Origin: Lachnoclostridium sp.
GTDB lineage: Bacteria; Bacillota; Clostridia; Lachnospirales; Lachnospiraceae
DNA length: 46,943 nucleotides
Direction of reading: 5' to 3'
NCBI GenBank assembly: GCA_023664665.1
Contig: JAMPEY010000024.1
Coordinates: 1 to 46,943, forward strand
Shown here: piece by piece, positions 16,508 through 26,113 of the stretch
How the letters are laid out: each line of letters starts with the position of its first letter
Position numbering within the stretch: the stretch's first letter is position 1
Made by a program: the position numbers and the translations under genes
Notes under the pieces: model-generated
The model's database searches: none
What the model was told of the DNA's origin: nothing
The model's input: the letters and a program-made list of their open reading frames with translations, nothing else

Positions 16508-17952
16508 AACGCTGCCCTCATTCCATTCGTTTTAATATCGTCCAGATATGCTACAACCGCATCCGTAAGACCCGCTACCTGATTCAAATCCTGTCCGTGG
16601 AAATCTTCTCTTCCAAGATAGCTGGTAACAAAGGTTCTGGTGTCCTTCTCACAGTTGTCGCGGAAGAACTCAAGTACCTGTAAATCGTCCTTGATTAAAT
16701 ATTCCTCGCCGTTCCTATGTCCAATCAGCGCGCCGTCCCTGATTTCGGTGCCGCAGTAGAACGCCATCAGCGCAGCGATGGAGAAGGTCAAATGCGCGGG
16801 AAGCTTGCCAAACTTATCCGCATAGCCGAGTAAGCTGGGAAGGCATCTTGCTCTCCACTTAGATACGGAATTTAAGGAAATAGCAAGAAGAGCGTGGTCT
16901 ACATAAGGATTGTTGAACCGGTTCACCACTTCGCCCGCAAACTCCTTCAATTCATCCTCGGGAAGGGTCAGGGTAGGAATCACTTCGTCAAAAATGGTCT
17001 TGTTCATGAAATCCCTTATATCATTATCTTCCATGGACTGTCTTACGATATCGTTGCCGCACAGCCATGACGCCAATACGAAAGAGGTGTGGGCTCCGTT
17101 TAAGATGCGGACCTTTCTCTGCTTGTAAGGATGATGGTCCGTGGTAAAAATGACGGGAAGTCCTGCACCCGGAAGGTCAAACTCTTTACTGATATCCTTG
17201 TCGGACTCGATAACCCACAGTGCGAAAGGCTCGCCGGTTACCATGATATGGTCTTCATAACCAAGTTCTTCCCATTCCTGCTGCTCCGTAGCGCGGGGAT
17301 AGCCGGTAATGATACGGTCAACCAAGGTAGAAGTGAATACACATGCTTCCTCTACCCAGCTCTTAAACTCAGCCCCAAGATTCCAGAGGTCAATGAGTTT
17401 TAACACGCATTCCTTAAGGTGAAGACCGTTATCGTCAATCAACTCTACGGGAAGCATTACAAGCCCCTTGCTCTTGTCTCCCTTAAAGGTCTCAAATCTA
17501 TGGTGCAAAAACTTGGTCAGTTTGCCGGGGAATGTCTTTGGAGGTTCGGATTCAAATTTATCCGTGTCGTCAAACACAATACCTGCCTCAGTGGTATTGG
17601 AAACCACAAAACGCAGAGTGTCAATCTCTGCAAGTCCCATGTATTTCTGGTATTCTCTGCTGGTATCCACTGCATCTGCAACACTGGTAACGATTCTGTT
17701 TATCTTCTTGCCCTCGCCGTTTACATTACCACGGAGAGAAACGGTATATTGGCAGTCCTGCGCATGGAACATATCCAGATTACCGAACTCAATCGGTTTA
17801 ATCAGAACGATGTCGCCATCAAACTTGCCCTGCTCATTGGCAATATCAATCATATAATCTACAAATCCTCGTAAAAAATTACCTTCGCCGAACTGAACTA
17901 CTTTGATTGGTCTTTCTTTTTTCCCGGTTTTCGCCTTGTTTAAGATTTCCAT
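16492..17952 (-). CDS. uxaB: Tagaturonate reductase (altronate oxidoreductase)
   Basis: A 486-residue member of the mannitol dehydrogenase family. It reduces D-tagaturonate to D-altronate with NADH. The N-terminal nucleotide-binding fold carries VVQFGEGNFLRGF, and the catalytic region has HHPYKQRKVRILNGAHTSF with the conserved Lys. ATG 17952 is chosen because TGGAGGA precedes it; the frame stays open to 17982. It is the first gene of uxaBA, read divergently from uxaC, from a promoter at 18029-18001. Confidence 0.94.
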   Translation of the reverse strand: MEILNKAKTGKKERPIKVVQFGEGNFLRGFVDYMIDIANEQGKFDGDIVLIKPIEFGNLDMFHAQDCQYTVSLRGNVNGEGKKINRIVTSVADAVDTSREYQKYMGLAEIDTLRFVVSNTTEAGIVFDDTDKFESEPPKTFPGKLTKFLHHRFETFKGDKSKGLVMLPVELIDDNGLHLKECVLKLIDLWNLGAEFKSWVEEACVFTSTLVDRIITGYPRATEQQEWEELGYEDHIMVTGEPFALWVIESDKDISKEFDLPGAGLPVIFTTDHHPYKQRKVRILNGAHTSFVLASWLCGNDIVRQSMEDNDIRDFMNKTIFDEVIPTLTLPEDELKEFAGEVVNRFNNPYVDHALLAISLNSVSKWRARCLPSLLGYADKFGKLPAHLTFSIAALMAFYCGTEIRDGALIGHRNGEEYLIKDDLQVLEFFRDNCEKDTRTFVTSYLGREDFHGQDLNQVAGLTDAVVAYLDDIKTNGMRAALCKIS

Positions 17953-18000
17953 CTTGTCCTCCATTCTGCGCCGCTTCGGCACAACTTCATTTTACTATTA

Positions 18001-18029
18001 ATTTTACAGCCAAAATCTTCTTTCGTCAA
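18001..18029 (-). promoter_or_regulatory. Promoter of uxaBA
   Basis: TTGACG (18029-18024) and TAAAAT (18006-18001), spacer 17. It is divergent from the uxaC promoter, 62 bases away. Confidence 0.7.
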
Positions 18030-18091
18030 CCAAAAAAACCGCTTTCTTCTCGCGTCCGGGAAACCCCAAAGAAACTCTTATAAAATGCATC

Positions 18092-18120
18092 TTGAAAAAA
18101 AGCCCTGCATTCGTTATAAT
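18092..18120 (+). promoter_or_regulatory. Promoter of uxaC
   Basis: TTGAAA (18092-18097) and TATAAT (18115-18120), spacer 17. I see no obvious operator palindrome in the shared intergenic region. Confidence 0.75.
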
Positions 18121-18183
18121 CTTAAAGTAAACAGCTATCACTTCAGACATACATACTTATAATTTCATAATGGAGGTAAAAAA

Positions 18184-19593
18184 ATGAAAGCATTTATGGA
18201 CAAGGATTTTCTGTTAGAAACAGAAACCGCCAAGAAACTGTTCCACGATTACGCAGAGAAAACACCGATACTTGACTATCACTGCCACATCAATCCCAAG
18301 GAGATTGCCGAGGACCGTCAGTTTGAGAACATCACTCAGGTATGGCTGGGCGGGGATCATTACAAATGGCGCTTTATGCGTTCCTGCGGCGTAGACGAGA
18401 AATATATTACCGGAGACGCCTCCGATTATGAAAAATTTCAGAAATGGGCCGAGTGTCTGGGCAAGGCAATCGGAAACCCTCTGTTCCATTGGAGCCATCT
18501 GGAGTTACAGAGATTTTTCGGTTATCACGGCGTATTAAACAAAAATACCGCCGATGAGGTATGGAACCTCTGCAACGAGAAGCTGCAGCAGCCTTCCATG
18601 AGCGTGCGCAACCTGATCAAGCAGAGCAATGTTACCTTAATCTGCACCACCGACGACCCTATTGACTCTCTGGAGTGGCACAAAAAGCTTGCTGAGGATT
18701 CTTCTTTTGATGTGAAGGTGCTTCCCGCATGGAGACCCGACAAGGCAATGAATATCGAAAAGCCCGAATATCTGGAGTATCTGGATAAGCTTGCCAAAGT
18801 AACCGGCGTTCCCGAAATACGCACATTTGAAGCGCTGAAGACCGCTTTAAAACAGCGTATGGAATTCTTCCTGTCCATGGGATGTAATGTATCCGACCAC
18901 GCCCTTGAGCATATTATGTATGTTCCCGCTTCCGATGATGAAGTCGAAGAAATCTTCTTAAAGAGATTGAACAGAATGGTTCTCACCAAGGAAGACGAGT
19001 TAAAGTTCAAGACTGCATTCATGGTATTTGTCGGCAGGGAGTACCATAGGCTGGATTGGGCTATGCAGCTCCACTATGGCTGTAAGCGTGACAACAATCA
19101 GGTTATGTACCAAAAGCTCGGTCCCGATACCGGATATGACTGCATTGACAACCACGCTCCCTCTTCACAGATGGCAAATTATCTGGATGCTTTGAACCAG
19201 ACGGACGAACTTCCCAGAACCATTATTTACAGCCTGAATCCCAATGACAATCAGGCAATCGGCACCATCCTCGGATGCTTCCAGGATTCCACAGCCGTTG
19301 CCAAGGTTCAGCAGGGCAGCGCATGGTGGTTCAATGACCACAAGACGGGCATGGAGGATCAGATGATTTCCCTTGCAAATCTGGGCAATTTGTCCGGTTT
19401 CATCGGAATGCTCACCGATTCCAGAAGCTTCCTGTCCTATACCAGACATGAGTATTTCAGACGCATCCTCTGCAACTTAATCGGAAATTGGGTGGAGAGC
19501 GGACAATTCCCCGAGGATTATGATACCCTCGGCGAAATCGTGACCAACATTTCCTATGACAATGCAAAGAGATACTTTAAGTTTCCCCTGTAA
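18184..19593 (+). CDS. uxaC: Glucuronate/galacturonate isomerase
   Basis: A 469-residue amidohydrolase-superfamily isomerase. It converts D-galacturonate to D-tagaturonate (and D-glucuronate to D-fructuronate), the entry step to UxaB and UxaA. Metal-site motif DYHCHINPKEIAED is near residue 28, and TDDPIDSLEWH and LHYGCKRDNN follow as in the family. The ribosome site GGAGG lies before ATG 18184. The length is standard. It ends in a doubled TTCCCCTGTAAG that spans the stop, and a terminator follows at 19671. Confidence 0.95.
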   Translation: MKAFMDKDFLLETETAKKLFHDYAEKTPILDYHCHINPKEIAEDRQFENITQVWLGGDHYKWRFMRSCGVDEKYITGDASDYEKFQKWAECLGKAIGNPLFHWSHLELQRFFGYHGVLNKNTADEVWNLCNEKLQQPSMSVRNLIKQSNVTLICTTDDPIDSLEWHKKLAEDSSFDVKVLPAWRPDKAMNIEKPEYLEYLDKLAKVTGVPEIRTFEALKTALKQRMEFFLSMGCNVSDHALEHIMYVPASDDEVEEIFLKRLNRMVLTKEDELKFKTAFMVFVGREYHRLDWAMQLHYGCKRDNNQVMYQKLGPDTGYDCIDNHAPSSQMANYLDALNQTDELPRTIIYSLNPNDNQAIGTILGCFQDSTAVAKVQQGSAWWFNDHKTGMEDQMISLANLGNLSGFIGMLTDSRSFLSYTRHEYFRRILCNLIGNWVESGQFPEDYDTLGEIVTNISYDNAKRYFKFPL

Positions 19594-19670
19594 GGGGAAA
19601 GGTTTTCCCCTGTAAGAAGGAAGTTTTTCCCTCTCTGAGAGAAGTCGAAATTTGCATTTTATAATCACAA

Positions 19671-19706
19671 AACAGCCTATTCAAGCAATCTTGAGCAGGC
19701 TGTTTT
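19671..19706 (+). terminator. Intrinsic terminator of uxaC
   Basis: AACAGCCT (19671-19678) pairs with AGGCTGTT (19697-19704), followed by a T-run. It also lies just beyond the stop of buk on the other strand and may serve both convergent units. Confidence 0.8.
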
Positions 19707-19740
19707 TTATAAATCCGTATAGCTCCAAATCCGTTCCGTT

Positions 19741-20808
19741 TTAATACTGCATTATCTGCTCTTCCCCGTTCAGTACACGCAGGGCGCCCTGCGCCAGAGC
19801 AAGCAGCTCGTCTTCGCCGGGATATACCGTAAACGGCGCAATCCATTCTGCCCTTTCCCTTAAAGCATCCACCACATCCGTGCCGTAAGCGATTCCTCCC
19901 GTAACAATAATCCGATCCACTTTTCCGCTTAAAACGCAGGCCATGGAGCCTATATCCTTTGCCACCTGAAAAATAAACGCCTGCTTCGCCTCGGCTGCCT
20001 TCGCATCGCCTTCTCCGGCACGCTTTGTGACTTCCCTCATATCGTTGGTCCCAAGGTACGCGTTAAAACCGCCCTTGCCCACGACCTTACCGTATACTTC
20101 CTTCTCCGTGTATTTTCCGGAAAAGCACATCTTTATCAACGCGCCGCTGGGCACCGCTCCCGCACGCTCCGGAGAAAACGCGCCGTCGCCATCGAGGGCG
20201 TTGAACACATCCACTACCTTTCCGTTCTCGTGGGCTCCCACGGACACACCACCGCCCATATGCACCACAATCAGGCGCAGGGAATCATAAGGCTTTCCGA
20301 TTTCTTTGGCGTATCTTTTCGCCACCGCTTTCTGGTTAAGCGCATGGAACACACTGATTCGGGGAAGCTCCGGCACTCCGGAATATCTGGCAATGGGCAT
20401 CAGTTCATCCACTACCACCGGGTCCACGATATAGGAGGGAACCCCGATGGAATCAGCGATTTCCCTTGCCAGAATGCCGCCTAAGTTGGAAGCATGCTGT
20501 CCCTGCACACCGATTTTTAAGTCTTCCAGCAGTTCATCCGTCACAGCATAAGTGCCGCCGGGAATGGGCTTTAACATGCCGCCTCTGCCCACCACTACAT
20601 TCAGGGATTTCATGTCAAAATTCTTTTCCTTGAGCAAATCCTCAATAATCTTCTTGCGGAAATCCTTCTGTTCCACAATGCCTGCAAACTGTCCGATTTC
20701 CTCTGTAGAATGTCTTAAGGTTTCCTCAAATAAAAGGGTTTCATCTTCAAATACGCCGATTTTGGTGGAAGTGGAACCGGGATTAATAATTAAACTCTTG
20801 ATGGACAT
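19741..20808 (-). CDS. buk: Butyrate kinase
   Basis: A 355-residue ASKHA acyl kinase. It makes butyrate and ATP from butyryl phosphate, the last step of butyrate formation. The phosphate-binding motif [13 protein letters not shown] is at the N-terminus. [13 protein letters not shown] and the adenosine motif [10 protein letters not shown] follow in order. The length and the [13 protein letters not shown] stretch are typical of Buk rather than acetate kinase. The gene lies 17 bases after ptb in the same operon. Confidence 0.95.
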   Translation of the reverse strand: MSIKSLIINPGSTSTKIGVFEDETLLFEETLRHSTEEIGQFAGIVEQKDFRKKIIEDLLKEKNFDMKSLNVVVGRGGMLKPIPGGTYAVTDELLEDLKIGVQGQHASNLGGILAREIADSIGVPSYIVDPVVVDELMPIARYSGVPELPRISVFHALNQKAVAKRYAKEIGKPYDSLRLIVVHMGGGVSVGAHENGKVVDVFNALDGDGAFSPERAGAVPSGALIKMCFSGKYTEKEVYGKVVGKGGFNAYLGTNDMREVTKRAGEGDAKAAEAKQAFIFQVAKDIGSMACVLSGKVDRIIVTGGIAYGTDVVDALRERAEWIAPFTVYPGEDELLALAQGALRVLNGEEQIMQY

Positions 20809-20825
20809 AGTTATCTCCTCCTGTA

Positions 20826-21743
20826 CTACTGCTTTTTCATTTCTTCTGCAACTACCGCTGCAAGCGCTAAGGAATTTACTTTCGTTTCAAAGGTATCGGA
20901 ACGGCTTGCCAGAATGACCGGCACCTTTGTGCCGGTTAAAATACATCCATTCTTCATCTGCACCATATGCACGATTGCCTTGTATACCAGATTACCCGCA
21001 TGGATATCCGGGAACAGAAGCACATCCGCATCCCCCTGAATTTTGCGGTCTGTAGCGCCCTTATGCTTTGCTGCTTCCGGGTCGATTGCCAAATCCAATG
21101 AAAGAGGTCCGTCAACAATGCAGCCTGTCAGCTCTCCTGCCTCGCACATGCGGGTAAGCTCCGCTGCTTCTACCGTCACGGGCATCTTGGGGTTTACCAC
21201 CTCAACCGCCGCAAGGGGAGCCACTTTGGGATTGTCCACGCCGCAAGCCTTGCACACGGGCAGGGTATTGTTGATGATATGCACCTTGTCCTCTAAAGTC
21301 GGATAAGTCATAAAAGCCACATCCGTCAAAAACAGCAGTCTGTCAATGCCCGGCACCTCAAAAACAGCTACATGGGAAAGCGCCGCGCCTGTGCGCAGTC
21401 CCACTTCCTTGTCCAAAACGCTCTTTAAAAAATTCTTGGTATCAATGACACCTTTCATATACATGTCAGCTTTGCCGTCATGGGCTAATTTTACCGCCTT
21501 TAAGGAAGCTTCTATCATATCCGGCTCATCTATGATTTCATAACCGCCCAAATCCATATCAATGGAAGCGGCTATCTCTCTTATTTTTGCTTCATCGCCT
21601 ACCAGAATGGCATCTGCAATTCCCAGCCGCTTCGCCTCTTTTACGGCCTCCAGCACCGCTTCATCCTGCGCTACAGACACGGAAACGGTCTTTTTGCCGC
21701 ATTCCTTTACTTTTGCCATGATTTCATCGAAACCCTGTTTCAT
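20826..21743 (-). CDS. ptb: Phosphate butyryltransferase
   Basis: A 305-residue phosphotransacylase that converts butyryl-CoA to butyryl phosphate. Family marks are [34 protein letters not shown], the [12 protein letters not shown] stretch, and [15 protein letters not shown] near the C-terminus. With buk it forms the classic ptb-buk butyrate branch. AAAGGAGG precedes ATG 21743. A promoter is visible at 21808-21780. Confidence 0.95.
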   Translation of the reverse strand: MKQGFDEIMAKVKECGKKTVSVSVAQDEAVLEAVKEAKRLGIADAILVGDEAKIREIAASIDMDLGGYEIIDEPDMIEASLKAVKLAHDGKADMYMKGVIDTKNFLKSVLDKEVGLRTGAALSHVAVFEVPGIDRLLFLTDVAFMTYPTLEDKVHIINNTLPVCKACGVDNPKVAPLAAVEVVNPKMPVTVEAAELTRMCEAGELTGCIVDGPLSLDLAIDPEAAKHKGATDRKIQGDADVLLFPDIHAGNLVYKAIVHMVQMKNGCILTGTKVPVILASRSDTFETKVNSLALAAVVAEEMKKQ

Positions 21744-21779
21744 TCTTCTTATGCCTCCTTTATCTTTTACCTCGTTAAA

Positions 21780-21808
21780 ATAATAACACGCCGAACCCCA
21801 AAAATCAA
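21780..21808 (-). promoter_or_regulatory. Promoter of ptb-buk
   Basis: TTGATT (21808-21803) and TATTAT (21785-21780), spacer 17, just past the stop of the ANTAR regulator gene. It gives ptb-buk a start separate from the glnA unit. Confidence 0.6.
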
Positions 21809-21825
21809 GGGAATGGGGTCAATGA

Positions 21826-22410
21826 CTACTGATACGATTTAATGATTCCCTCTGCGACCTTACGCCGCGTCATTCCGCGCTCCATCGCCTGTTTTTCGAT
21901 GTAGTGATGGGCATCCTCCTCCTCCATTTTCAAATGCCCGATCAACAGCCATTTGGCGCGGTTTACGATTCGTATTTCCTCCATTTTGGCTTCCAATGTC
22001 GTGGCTTTTTGTTCAAAACGGCGCAGCCTCTCCCTTGACGCCATCATCCATTGGAAAGCCGCTTCAATCATAGCCGCGGAAGTGGGTCTCGGAAGGGTAA
22101 AAACCCCGAAATCCATGACTTTAGACCGAATCTCCTCACACATTTCCGCTTTCACAAGAAGCAGCACCACCGTATTTTGATTGTCACAGCAGTCAATGGC
22201 AAGATGAGTGCCAAATTCATCCGGCAGGGGAGTGTTCACAATCACAAAATCAAAACTCCTCTCTAACAGGGCACGTTTCGCTGCAGCAACACTGCTGACC
22301 GTCACCATCGGTTCATAATACGCCTGAGGGAGCAATTTTGTAAGTGAATCGTTGATTTTTTCGGATGCCGATGCGAGCAATACACTGTAAGTCCGCCCGT
22401 CAAAAACCAT
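21826..22410 (-). CDS. ANTAR-domain RNA-binding response regulator
   Basis: A 194-residue protein. Residues 5-125 resemble a receiver domain, but the usual phospho-Asp region reads FDFVIVNTPLPDEFG, with Asn-Thr where Asp is expected, so it may be phosphorylation-independent. A coiled-coil helix (about 125-145) leads to a C-terminal ANTAR domain: NRAKWLLIGHLKMEEEDAHHYIEKQAMERGMTRRKVAE, cut here at helices 1-3. ANTAR proteins bind paired hexaloop RNA hairpins and prevent termination. The gene follows glnA by 36 bases. A likely target is the glnN leader at 23778-23830. Confidence 0.88.
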   Translation of the reverse strand: MVFDGRTYSVLLASASEKINDSLTKLLPQAYYEPMVTVSSVAAAKRALLERSFDFVIVNTPLPDEFGTHLAIDCCDNQNTVVLLLVKAEMCEEIRSKVMDFGVFTLPRPTSAAMIEAAFQWMMASRERLRRFEQKATTLEAKMEEIRIVNRAKWLLIGHLKMEEEDAHHYIEKQAMERGMTRRKVAEGIIKSYQ

Positions 22411-22446
22411 ATTGTTCCCTCCTTTGTACTATTTTTACACAACCAT

Positions 22447-23658
22447 TCACATTATGCAGTATAAATCAATCAGGCTCTGTGGCAGATGATTTTTTACAAA
22501 CTCGCTGCTTCCTGCCCTATTTGCGGCTTCCTTCAGGCTTTGGGGCAGTTTCTTACATCTGCTCAAGGTTTCCTCATCCGCCGTGAACAAATTTTCGTCT
22601 AACGCTCCCTGTAATTCCATTTTATTCTTAATGCCGTCTAATGCTGCGTAAATGAGCAGTGTAAATGCCAGATACGGGTTGGTCATGGAATCGGGAGAGC
22701 GAAGCTCCATGCGCCTAAAATCCCCGGATGCAGCAGGAATACGAATGAGCTGCGAACGGTTTTCTTCGGACCATGAAACATATTTGGGTGCCTTGTGGCT
22801 GCCAAGGCGCTCATAGGATTGTATGCAGGGATTCAAAAAAGCGGTAATCTCCGGCACCCTCTCCAAAATACCGGCCAGCATATAGGGCATTTTGTCTGCT
22901 CCGTCCTTTGATTTTACCGATATATTGATATGAAAGCCGTTTCCCGGCTTATCCTTTAAAGGTTTCGGTGAAAAATCGGCATACAAGCCGTTCCTCAGAG
23001 CCACAGTCTTTACCACGGACCAAAAGGTTACGGTATTGTCCGCTGCGGAAAGCGCATCCGAATAGCGGAAATCGATTTCATTCTGCCCGGGTCCCTCCTC
23101 ATGGTGGGAGCTTTCCGGCTGGATGCCCATGCGTTCTAAAGTCAAACAGATTTCACGGCGGACATTCTCTCCCCTGTCCTCGGGCGCAATATCCATATAT
23201 CCCGCATTGTCATAGGGAATATAGGTCCTTTCGCCGTTTTCGTCCAGCTTAAAAAGATAAAACTCTAACTCCGAGCCGAAAGAAAAAGAGAATCCCGCCG
23301 TCTCGGCATCCGCAATCGCTTTTTTCAAAATATTCCTGGTGTCGTTTTCTATCACCGTGCCGTCCGGATGGGCTACGGAACAAAACATCCGCACCACCTT
23401 CCCATGCTCCGGCCTCCACGGAAGAATCACAAGAGTCGCGGCATCCGGATGCAGAAAGAGATCCGAATGAATCTCCCCGCCAAAGCCGCAGACTGCCGAT
23501 GCATCCACCGCAATCCCATGCTGAAAAGCTCTGGGCAGCTCGCCGGGCATAATGGAGATATTCTTTTGTATTCCATAAACATCGCAAAAAGCCAGCCTGA
23601 TAAACTTCACATCTTCCTCTCGTACAAACTGCATTACTTCATCTGCGGAGTACTTCAT
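22447..23658 (-). CDS. glnA: Glutamine synthetase, type I
   Basis: A 403-residue GSI that makes glutamine from glutamate, ammonia and ATP. It has the N-terminal beta-grasp region (KFIRLAFCDVYGIQKNISI), the metal and glutamate motif FGSELEFYLF, SSHHEEGPGQNEIDF, ATP-site NGFHINISVK and NRSQLIRIP. It is about 40 residues shorter than standard GSI-alpha enzymes, and no adenylylation-type Tyr motif is obvious, as in GSI-alpha. ATG 23658 is chosen because AGAGAGG lies eight bases before it and the promoter at 23730-23702 would lie inside a longer reading. Confidence 0.88.
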   Translation of the reverse strand: MKYSADEVMQFVREEDVKFIRLAFCDVYGIQKNISIMPGELPRAFQHGIAVDASAVCGFGGEIHSDLFLHPDAATLVILPWRPEHGKVVRMFCSVAHPDGTVIENDTRNILKKAIADAETAGFSFSFGSELEFYLFKLDENGERTYIPYDNAGYMDIAPEDRGENVRREICLTLERMGIQPESSHHEEGPGQNEIDFRYSDALSAADNTVTFWSVVKTVALRNGLYADFSPKPLKDKPGNGFHINISVKSKDGADKMPYMLAGILERVPEITAFLNPCIQSYERLGSHKAPKYVSWSEENRSQLIRIPAASGDFRRMELRSPDSMTNPYLAFTLLIYAALDGIKNKMELQGALDENLFTADEETLSRCKKLPQSLKEAANRAGSSEFVKNHLPQSLIDLYCIM

Positions 23659-23701
23659 GGACATTACCTCTCTTCCTAATCTTACATCCTCAACCGCCTG
23701 A

Positions 23702-23730
23702 ATTATAACATTGTGAAAAATGTTTGTCAA
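23702..23730 (-). promoter_or_regulatory. Consensus promoter of glnA
   Basis: TTGACA (23730-23725) and TATAAT (23707-23702), both perfect consensus, spacer 17. It stands back to back with an equally perfect promoter for glnN. Confidence 0.85.
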
Positions 23731-23737
23731 ATTAGTA

Positions 23738-23766
23738 TTGACAATCCAAATCGGCAGCGTTATAAT
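23738..23766 (+). promoter_or_regulatory. Consensus promoter of glnN
   Basis: TTGACA (23738-23743) and TATAAT (23761-23766), spacer 17. The two -35 boxes of the divergent promoters are seven bases apart, forming TGTCAA-N7-TTGACA. Confidence 0.88.
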
Positions 23767-23777
23767 AACTCACATAA

Positions 23778-23830
23778 AAAGGCAATGGTGTCTTTGGAAC
23801 CACAGGTTCCCTGACCCCACTGCCTTTTTT
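23778..23830 (+). promoter_or_regulatory. glnN leader: ANTAR-type hexaloop hairpin overlapping an intrinsic terminator
   Basis: AAAGGC (23778-23783), loop AATGGT, GTCTTT (23790-23795) form a small hairpin whose six-base loop has A at position 1 and G at position 4, as reported for ANTAR RNA targets. Its stem bases also form the 5' arm of a terminator: GGCAATGGTGTC (23781-23792) pairs with GACCCCACTGCC (23812-23823), closed by GGAACC/GGTTCC (23796-23809) and followed by eight T. The two folds exclude each other. The second hexaloop hairpin expected for ANTAR sites is not clear. Confidence 0.72.
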
Positions 23831-23865
23831 TGTTGTTAATTATTGATGAAAAGGAGTGTGCTATT

Positions 23866-25959
23866 ATGAAAATGATACCTGATTATTTTGGATGCTTAGT
23901 GTTTGACGACAGGGTGATGAAGGCAAATCTGTCAGCGGATGTCTACAAGAAGCTGAAAAAGACCATTGACGAGGGCGCCCGCTTGGATTTATCCGTTGCC
24001 AATGCTGTTGCAAACGCCATGAAGGATTGGGCGCTGCAGCACGGCGCTACCCACTTTACCCATTGGTTCCAGCCCCTTACGGGAATCACCGCGGAGAAGC
24101 ATGACAGCTTTATTTCCCCCTCTCCCGACGGCGGCGTGATTATGGAGTTTTCCGGAAAAGAACTGATTCAGGGTGAACCTGACGCTTCCTCCTTCCCCTC
24201 CGGCGGACTGCGTGCTACCTTTGAGGCAAGAGGTTATACCGCATGGGATCCTACTTCCTATGCTTTTATCAAGGGAAAAACCTTGTGTATTCCCACTGCA
24301 TTCTGCTCTTACGGCGGAGAGGCTTTAGACAAAAAGACTCCGCTGCTGCGCTCCATGGAGGCGCTGAACCGTCAGGCAATGCGTATTTTAAAGCTGTTCT
24401 GCCATGACGATGTGAAGTATGTACGCACCTCCGTGGGTCCCGAGCAGGAGTATTTCCTAGTGGACCGCGAAATGTACAACAAGCGCAAGGACTTGATTTT
24501 TACCGGTCGCACTTTATTCGGCGCTATGCCTCCCAAAGGTCAGGAATTGGATGACCATTATTTCGGTGTCATCAAGCCCCATGTAGCTGAATATATGGAA
24601 GATTTAAATGAAGAGTTGTGGAAATTGGGGATTCTGGCAAAAACGGAGCATAACGAAGTGGCTCCCGCACAGCATGAGCTTGCGCCCATTTACACCACTA
24701 CCAATATTGCAACGGATCATAACCAGCTGACCATGGAAATCATGCAGAAGGTGGCGGCAAGGCACGGGCTTGTATGCCTGCTTCACGAAAAGCCTTTTGC
24801 CGGAGTAAACGGCAGCGGCAAACACAATAACTGGTCCCTGATCACCGACACGGGCGTAAACTTGCTCTCCCCCGGTGAAACACCTTATGACAATGCACAG
24901 TTTTTACTGTTTTTATGTGCCGTAATCAAAGCGGTGGACGATTATCAGGATCTGCTTCGTCTCTCTGTTGCCACCGCAGGCAACGACCACCGGCTGGGCG
25001 CCAACGAAGCTCCCCCCGCAGTAATCTCCATCTTCTTGGGCGATGAACTGACCGCAATCATGGATGCCATTATGGAAGATAAGCCATACAGCGCTGCGGA
25101 GAAATCTACCATGAAGTTAGGCGTTGATGTGCTGCCCCGTTTCGCAAGAGATAACACAGACCGCAACCGTACTTCACCCTTTGCCTTTACCGGCAATAAA
25201 TTTGAATTCCGTATGCTGGGCTCTTCCAACAGCATTGCCTGCGCTAACATGATGCTGAATGCCGCCGTAGCGGAATCCTTGAAAATTTATGCGGATCGTC
25301 TGGAAAGTGCTCCCGATTTTGAAAGCGCGCTGCATGAACTGATTAAAAATACCTTCAAAGACCACCGCCGCATTATCTTCAACGGCAACGGCTACGATGA
25401 TGCATGGATTAAAGAAGCTACCGACCGCGGTCTTTTGAATTACCGTACCACGCCGGACTGCATGCCCCACCTTCTGGATGAAAAGAATGTGCGCATGCTC
25501 ACGAGCCAGAAAGTGTTTACCGAGGCAGAGTTAAAGTCTCGCTGCGACATTATGCTGGAGAACTATAACAAGACAGTGACCATTGAGGCCAAGACCATGG
25601 TTGATATGGTGAAAAAGCAGATTCTGCCCGCTATTGTATCTTACTCTTCCGACCTTGCAAAAACCGCATGCGACAAAAAGGCAATGAGCACAGATATTGT
25701 ATGGGGATATGAGGCAAAGCTGATTGCCAAGCTCTCCATGCTTGCGGATGAAATCGACAGAAAGACTGCTGCCCTTGAGGATGCCATTCTTGCTTTACAT
25801 GATGCTGAGAGCATTGAAGCAGAATCTTATTTCATAAGAGATACCCTGCTTCTTAAGATGCAGGAGCTGCGTGCTTCCTGCGATGAGGCGGAGACTTCGG
25901 TGTCCGAGAAATATTGGCCGTTCCCGACCTATGGGGATTTGCTCTTTGGGGTACAATAA
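23866..25959 (+). CDS. glnN: Glutamine synthetase, type III
   Basis: A 697-residue GSIII, the large glutamine synthetase of anaerobes and cyanobacteria. The N-terminal GSIII part holds [18 protein letters not shown]. The catalytic barrel has [42 protein letters not shown] and [17 protein letters not shown]. The C-terminal helices (about 560-690) are family-typical. ATG 23866 is chosen because AAGGAG precedes it and it begins MKMIPDYFG as in homologues. It is expressed behind a consensus promoter and a terminator-bearing leader. Confidence 0.95.
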   Translation: MKMIPDYFGCLVFDDRVMKANLSADVYKKLKKTIDEGARLDLSVANAVANAMKDWALQHGATHFTHWFQPLTGITAEKHDSFISPSPDGGVIMEFSGKELIQGEPDASSFPSGGLRATFEARGYTAWDPTSYAFIKGKTLCIPTAFCSYGGEALDKKTPLLRSMEALNRQAMRILKLFCHDDVKYVRTSVGPEQEYFLVDREMYNKRKDLIFTGRTLFGAMPPKGQELDDHYFGVIKPHVAEYMEDLNEELWKLGILAKTEHNEVAPAQHELAPIYTTTNIATDHNQLTMEIMQKVAARHGLVCLLHEKPFAGVNGSGKHNNWSLITDTGVNLLSPGETPYDNAQFLLFLCAVIKAVDDYQDLLRLSVATAGNDHRLGANEAPPAVISIFLGDELTAIMDAIMEDKPYSAAEKSTMKLGVDVLPRFARDNTDRNRTSPFAFTGNKFEFRMLGSSNSIACANMMLNAAVAESLKIYADRLESAPDFESALHELIKNTFKDHRRIIFNGNGYDDAWIKEATDRGLLNYRTTPDCMPHLLDEKNVRMLTSQKVFTEAELKSRCDIMLENYNKTVTIEAKTMVDMVKKQILPAIVSYSSDLAKTACDKKAMSTDIVWGYEAKLIAKLSMLADEIDRKTAALEDAILALHDAESIEAESYFIRDTLLLKMQELRASCDEAETSVSEKYWPFPTYGDLLFGVQ

Positions 25960-26038
25960 TCAGAAGAGTTTCTAAAGCTTGCAGTAAAGACTGCTTCGCT
26001 AAGAAACTCTACGGTTTGCAAAGCAAACCTTTCTGATT
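25958..26038 (+). promoter_or_regulatory. Branched inverted-repeat structure between glnN and amt
   Basis: The outer arms AATCAGAA and TTCTGATT enclose two inner stems. One is AGAGTTTCT/AGAAACTCT with a nested GCAGT/ACTGC. The other is GGTTTGC/GCAAACC. It overlaps the glnN stop codon. A further perfect stem, GGAGAATCGC/GCGATTCTCC, is at 26041-26063, and GTTGCTT/AAGCAAC with a six-base loop is at 26077-26096, just before the amt ribosome site. It could be a processing or attenuation region, or an inserted repeat. Confidence 0.6.
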
Positions 26039-26113
26039 ACGGAGAATCGCATTGCGATTCTCCCAACAACGAAAGAGTTGCTTAGTTAGAAGCAACAATG
26101 AGGAGGAAATATT

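Noticed and set aside
23725..23743. GlnR operator (TGTNA-N7-TNACA)
   Set aside because: The pair of TGTCA and TGACA is separated by nine, not seven, bases and is fully explained by the two -35 boxes.
26077..26096. Second ANTAR hairpin before amt
   Set aside because: The loop AGTTAG is six bases with A1 but lacks G at position 4, and no terminator overlaps it.
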